Below are positions 39,304 through 42,500 of a stretch of DNA of 42,500 nucleotides, piece by piece (position 1 is the stretch's first letter; every line of letters starts with the position of its first letter). The position numbers were made by a program, and so were the translations under genes. Source of the DNA: Symbiodinium natans (Eukaryota; Sar; Dinophyceae; Suessiales; Symbiodiniaceae); NCBI GenBank assembly GCA_905221605.1, contig CAJNDS010001746.1, positions 690,297 through 732,796 on the forward strand, read 5' to 3'. Below the pieces are notes generated by a model. It searched no databases. It was not told where the DNA came from and was given only the letters and a program-made list of their open reading frames with translations.

Positions 39304-42024
39304 ACCACATCCCTCATCCGTTCATTCCATGGGGTTCTTTGGGGGTCATCAGTGCCACTTGCTGGTTGATAACAATGATGGGGGCCGTTTTGGGAGTAGG
39401 GTCGGTTTAGGGGTGAGGTGCCTGTTTCGGGGGTCTCTCTTTGAGTATATGCCTTGTAGTTTAGGGACCCCCCCCAAAAGGGCCTACGATCATAAGGACT
39501 TGAAAGAAAGGGCCCCTAACTGTTGTCAACCCCCACTCGTTGCTTCTTTTTTTTTTCTTTCTCGTTTCGCCTCTCATCCTTGTGGGCCTTCGTGTCCTCC
39601 CCCAACACTGCCTTGGTCTACATCCGGCTGCGTCGTTCCGCGCCTGACCCCCGAAAAAGGGGTCCGTCTTGGGGAAATGAACCTTAAAGGGTCATATACC
39701 TCAATAAGGGCTGAATGGCCTGGGCGAATGCTTTGAGCTGTGAGGTTCATGGCGGCCAGCAGATTGTGACGGATCACGAAAACAAATGCCTCATCCACGA
39801 CACCAGCAACAACAATGTCTACGTAGGCCTGCCGACTTTTGCCTTGGGCACCTTCCAAAGTGGCTCCTTACCCTGAAGACATTACAAACCCTGAGCCCCT
39901 CACCATGCAAGAGGAAGCTGCTCCGTGGACTTCTCGCACCGCTGGTACTGGGACGGCGTGCCGTAGCGGGAAAGGGTTAGGTTTTCGGGTTCTTAAGGGA
40001 AGGGGGGGGGGGGGTCCAAGGTAAGGTATGTAACCCATTGTAACCTAACAATTACCTAATACTCCCCACTACTCCTTCGGGCTCCCGAAGCTTCCCTAGG
40101 GTTTCCCGAATCCCTCGGTACCGAGGTTTCTCTCCTAGTTCAAAAAATCATAAAGCCAATGAAGAGTAGAATCTACATGAGTCCACATACAGCTGAGTAG
40201 AATCTACCTCTTACTAGGAACAAGCAGCAAAGAATTAAGCTAAAACCCTCAACCCTCAACCCGCAAACCCTCAAAAAGCCCCCCAAAAAAAACCCTAAAA
40301 ACCCTAAAATCCTAAAAACCCTAGGAACCCTCAAAAACCCTACAAAAAGCCCCTAAAAGCCCCGAAGTCCTCCCCAAATTGTTTGTTCTCTTCCAAAACA
40401 AATGCCCTCAACCAAGGAGCGGCTCAAGTCCGAGGCCAGCACCTCCAGGTGCCTGGACGCGCCCCCTGGCCGAACCCAAGGAAATTCTTAGGGTTGAGGG
40501 TTTAGGGTTTAGGGTTTAGGGGGCTTCGGGTTTAGAATCGTGGTTTAGGCGGTTTAGGGTTCAGGGTTGAGGGTGAAGGAACGTAAATTCAGCTACCATA
40601 ATCAGGAAGCCATACTTCAAAAGGATCAGGCAAGTTAGTAAGTAGGGTTCTGAGTAAGGTTACTGTAGTTGTAATCACATATAACCCCAATAAAGGCACT
40701 TCAAGCCCTACTTAGGAAGTCCCTGAATTTGCAAGCATTATGTGCTTTAGGACCGCATCATGGTAACTTCCTCAACAAGAACCCAGATTCCTTAAAGGAT
40801 CAGGAAACTTTGTAAGTAGGGCTCTGGGCAACGCAACTATACGGAAAACCACTGCAAGCCGCAATGGAGGCACGTATAGCCCTACTTACTAAGCCCCTTG
40901 ATCCTCCAAGTGTTCTGTGCTGTAAAGCCTTACTATGGGAACTGCATTTAGGTTCCTTAACCAGAACCCAGATAAGAGGAAGACGAGCCTTTTTTCTTCT
41001 CTGTTTTTTGCATATGTCTCTGTTTGGCAGCTTTTCTCTGCGAGCTGAGGAAAAGAGTCCTTTCTTCACGAGGATACAAAATCATGTATAGTCTTTCTTC
41101 TCGGCAAAAGGGTGATCTATTTTTTGGCAGATGTTTCTCCGGGAGCTCTACCCCTATAGCGCTTAGTTGCCATCTACACCTCAAGGATGAAGGGTATAGT
41201 GTTAGGCCCTGTTAGGCTGTAGGAATGAAGGCCGTTTGTTCGCCTGAGCCGTGTGGCAGGGCCAGCAACAACAACCTGTACATGTGCCTTGGGACCGCAG
41301 TCCGGAGCCCAAACGCCAAAACACCCGAGTCGTCCCTCCAAGTCGCGCAAGCACTCTTCCCCATCGTAGTCGGGTTGAGGCCGTTGAGGTTCTTTCCTTT
41401 GCATCTCGCTCGCCCTTCAAATGTCTGCTGTGCTGAAAAGCCCAGAAAGTCTTGAGCCAAAGGCCCATCAACCCAACGCCCAAACGCCTAAATGCCCAAC
41501 ACAGCTCCCGCATTTCAACAGTCCAGGCACAATTGCCACAGCAGCAACAATCAGAAGTGGTACTTCGATGGAAAGCTGCTGAAGTCGAGGCGGGGCACGA
41601 CATGCGGTTCTGAATAGAGTCACAAGGCTCTGGAGCCGTAGACCATGAGACAGGGACGTTTAATTTCAGGGGGTCGGCATGTTTGGGAAGTTTGGTGGCG
41701 AGGGTCCCGTGTGCACAGCCTTCTGCTTCTCTTCGCAGAAGCGGGCCTTGACGGGTGACGGGGATGTGCCAAGATGCTAGGGCTTTGAGGGCAGAGCTAG
41801 CGACCTTTCGGGGCTTAGGCTGAGGGCGGATTCGTTGTTTTGCTTCATTTTCGCTTCTTGGTTTCAATGGTTTTCCTAAGATTTCTGAAGCTCAGTCGGG
41901 GTTTAGTCGGGGTTTTAGTTTGAAGGCCTGAGGGTCCTTTTCCCTCCAGGGACGACGGTCGCTGCGTCGACTTCGATAATGACAATGCGAACAACCTCCT
42001 CCGTGCGAATTGCTCCTTGGTTCA
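35230..42024 (+). CDS. Cys-rich/lectin gene, ricin-B (QxW) repeat exons
   Basis: Exons 35230-35296, 35634-35691, 35913-35948, 36256-36306, 36658-36726, 38476-38559, 38945-38999, 39745-39826, 39914-39957, 40417-40460, 41260-41283, 41527-41589 and 41950-42024 join in phase. All acceptors are AG|G; donors are mostly GC, GT at 35297, 39958 and 41284, probably GA at 38560. The product has at least five ricin-B-type subdomains with the pattern GxCxD...N-LYM/VYV..C...NQxW..DG..LKS: NVYVAPCNDGDNQKWYFDG, NLYMHSCHTYSNQKWYF, YVSNCPWSDRLEWTW, NVYVGSCSVDFSHRWYWDG and NLYMHNCHSSNNQKWYFDG. Such beta-trefoil repeats bind carbohydrate; three make one trefoil. The protein is probably secreted or surface-exposed (inference from Cys and lectin content). 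The gene continues past 42024. Least certain joins: 35296/35634 and 38559/38945. Confidence 0.72.
35351..35463 (+). repeat. 113-bp almost pure G tract
   Basis: G-runs of 8-18 separated only by single A or aggcg steps. It lies in the intron that begins GTGAGT at 35297. Very strong G-quadruplex potential on the coding strand. ORFs through it are poly-Gly/Pro artefacts. Confidence 0.9.
36916..37010. repeat. Short inverted-repeat element, diverged copy
   Basis: Contains ggttgtaaataccttaattgggg, actatag, cttactcatatccctac and cccctgatcc in the family order. It sits in the intron between exons 36658-36726 and 38476-38559. Confidence 0.45.
37380..37446. repeat. CCCTAAACAT-type telomere-like repeats
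   Basis: About five units of aaaccctaaacatccct, a CATC-expanded variant of CCCTAAA, inside a lectin-gene intron. Confidence 0.75.
38586..38697. repeat. Short inverted-repeat element copy
   Basis: Begins gaggatcaggggg, has the core actatagtcatcatcacttgca, ccccaattcaggtacttac, and ends accctacttacgaagccc. It starts about 26 bp into the intron that follows exon 38476-38559. Confidence 0.6.
39111..39128. repeat. C homopolymer
   Basis: 18-base C run in a lectin-gene intron; a shorter C run lies at about 38250. Confidence 0.85.
39207..39304. repeat. Perfect (CCCTCAA)14 array
   Basis: Fourteen uninterrupted 7-mers, differing from the telomere-like CCCTAAA by one base. It lies in the intron between exons 38945-38999 and 39745-39826. 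Confidence 0.95.
40244..40372. repeat. CCCTAAA/CCCTCAA-like repeats
   Basis: Mixed aaccctcaacc, aaaaaccctaaaaacc and ccctaggaaccc units in the intron before exon 40417-40460. Confidence 0.7.
40486..40575. repeat. TTTAGGG-like repeats, opposite orientation
   Basis: ttagggttgagggtttaggg and further units, about 25 bp into the intron after exon 40417-40460. Confidence 0.75.
40621..40735. repeat. Short inverted-repeat element copy
   Basis: aaggatcaggcaag, gtaagtagggttctg, a central tgtagttgtaatcac, ccccaataaaggcacttca, then agccctacttaggaagtccctga. In the 799-bp intron between exons 40417-40460 and 41260-41283. Confidence 0.65.
40798..40904. repeat. Short inverted-repeat element, best copy
   Basis: Outer ends ggatcagg / ccttgatcc. 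Inner perfect 12-bp inverted arms GTAAGTAGGGCT (40812-40823) and AGCCCTACTTAC (40878-40889), with a core of actat and ctgcaagccgcaatgg. Same intron as the previous copy, same orientation. Confidence 0.7.
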
Positions 42025-42500
42025 GCTTGAAAGGGCTTTAGAATGCTTTAGAGCAATTTTGCCTTCGATTTTTGGGGGGTTTCTGGGGTTTCCAAATGCT
42101 GTCCGAGTCGGCGGAATCCACTATATAGCCTTAGCCTGTGGCTCTTTAGCGGTCTCGTGCGTCAAAAAGCAAGTAGCCAAAGCCGGCGAGCTGTGTTTGG
42201 CTTCGTTGGCAGAAGCAATCCCGAATCACTGGAAACGACGCAGTGAACACCCCAAGCCGGGGTACGGACTCTAGTAAGGCAACTATAGCTACAAACACTT
42301 CGAAGCCCGATTAAGGCACTTATAGCCTTACTATGTCCCATGACCCTCCAAGTGACTCCAAGTATCATGCTCAGGCCCTGATAGCACGTATAAGCTGCTC
42401 GCCTTCAACCAGGGCCGGGCACCTCTCTTATTGGTCTCACCGGTCTCACCGGTCTTCGCCTTGTCAGGGCTTTCCACTTGAGTTGAGGATTCTTCGTGGG
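42025..42500. other. Intron or spacer after the last recognised lectin exon
   Basis: No exon with a matching phase was found. A diverged inverted-repeat element copy occupies about 42268-42355 (ctagtaaggcaactatag, attaaggcacttatagccttac, gaccctccaagt). Confidence 0.4.

Noticed and set aside
40621-40904. Inverted-repeat elements as true intron-generating elements (introners)
   Set aside because: Reconstructed intron ends in the lectin gene do not coincide with the element ends; the copies lie inside larger introns. Kept only as a question.

Overview
The window looks like nuclear DNA of a dinoflagellate, most likely a Symbiodiniaceae-type alga. Evidence for this: (i) many GC-AG introns, with nearly every acceptor followed by G (AG|G); (ii) degenerate CCCTAAA/TTTAGGG telomere-like repeats scattered through introns and spacers; (iii) long G or C homopolymers; (iv) a Ty1/copia-type polyprotein with the domain style of dinoflagellate retroelements. 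No prokaryotic gene organisation, rRNA, tRNA or CRISPR was seen. Splice models were built by eye from reading frames, phase matching and the AG|G rule.

Layout. 1-3311 (minus): a split gene, at least 12 short exons joined by mostly 36-110 bp introns, encoding an unrecognised protein with a globular N-part, an acidic repeat-bearing middle and a basic RGG/Lys-rich tail that runs off the window. 3660-4325: C-run, GA-rich and GAA microsatellites. 4870-5728 (plus): last exons of an unrecognised gene. 8320-10950: about 23 copies of a 112-bp minisatellite, flanked by two plausible plus-strand exons. 11.1-23.7 kb: mostly spacer or intron with telomere-like patches, homopolymers, small tandem and inverted repeats, and isolated plausible exons. 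23708-42024 (plus): a modular, Cys-rich gene whose 3' half encodes at least five ricin-B-type (QxW) lectin subdomains in tiny phase-matched exons. 

One intron of the lectin gene holds a complete copia-type LTR retrotransposon (26586-35165) with two 238-bp LTRs that read as identical, a 5-bp target duplication (ctaag), a tRNA-iMet-like primer site and one 2710-codon ORF. Gag, CCHC knuckle, protease, integrase, reverse transcriptase and RNase H are all present. Between protease and integrase are extra modules: a 2OG-Fe(II)-oxygenase-like fold and, in a different reading frame, a protein-like ORF with two SAP-like motifs.

The most interesting signals are the double-frame segment of this young retroelement, its embedded oxygenase-like domain (dinoflagellate DNA is rich in 5-hydroxymethyluracil), a family of short inverted-repeat elements in the lectin-gene introns, and a cluster of repeat units built around paired G- and C-runs.
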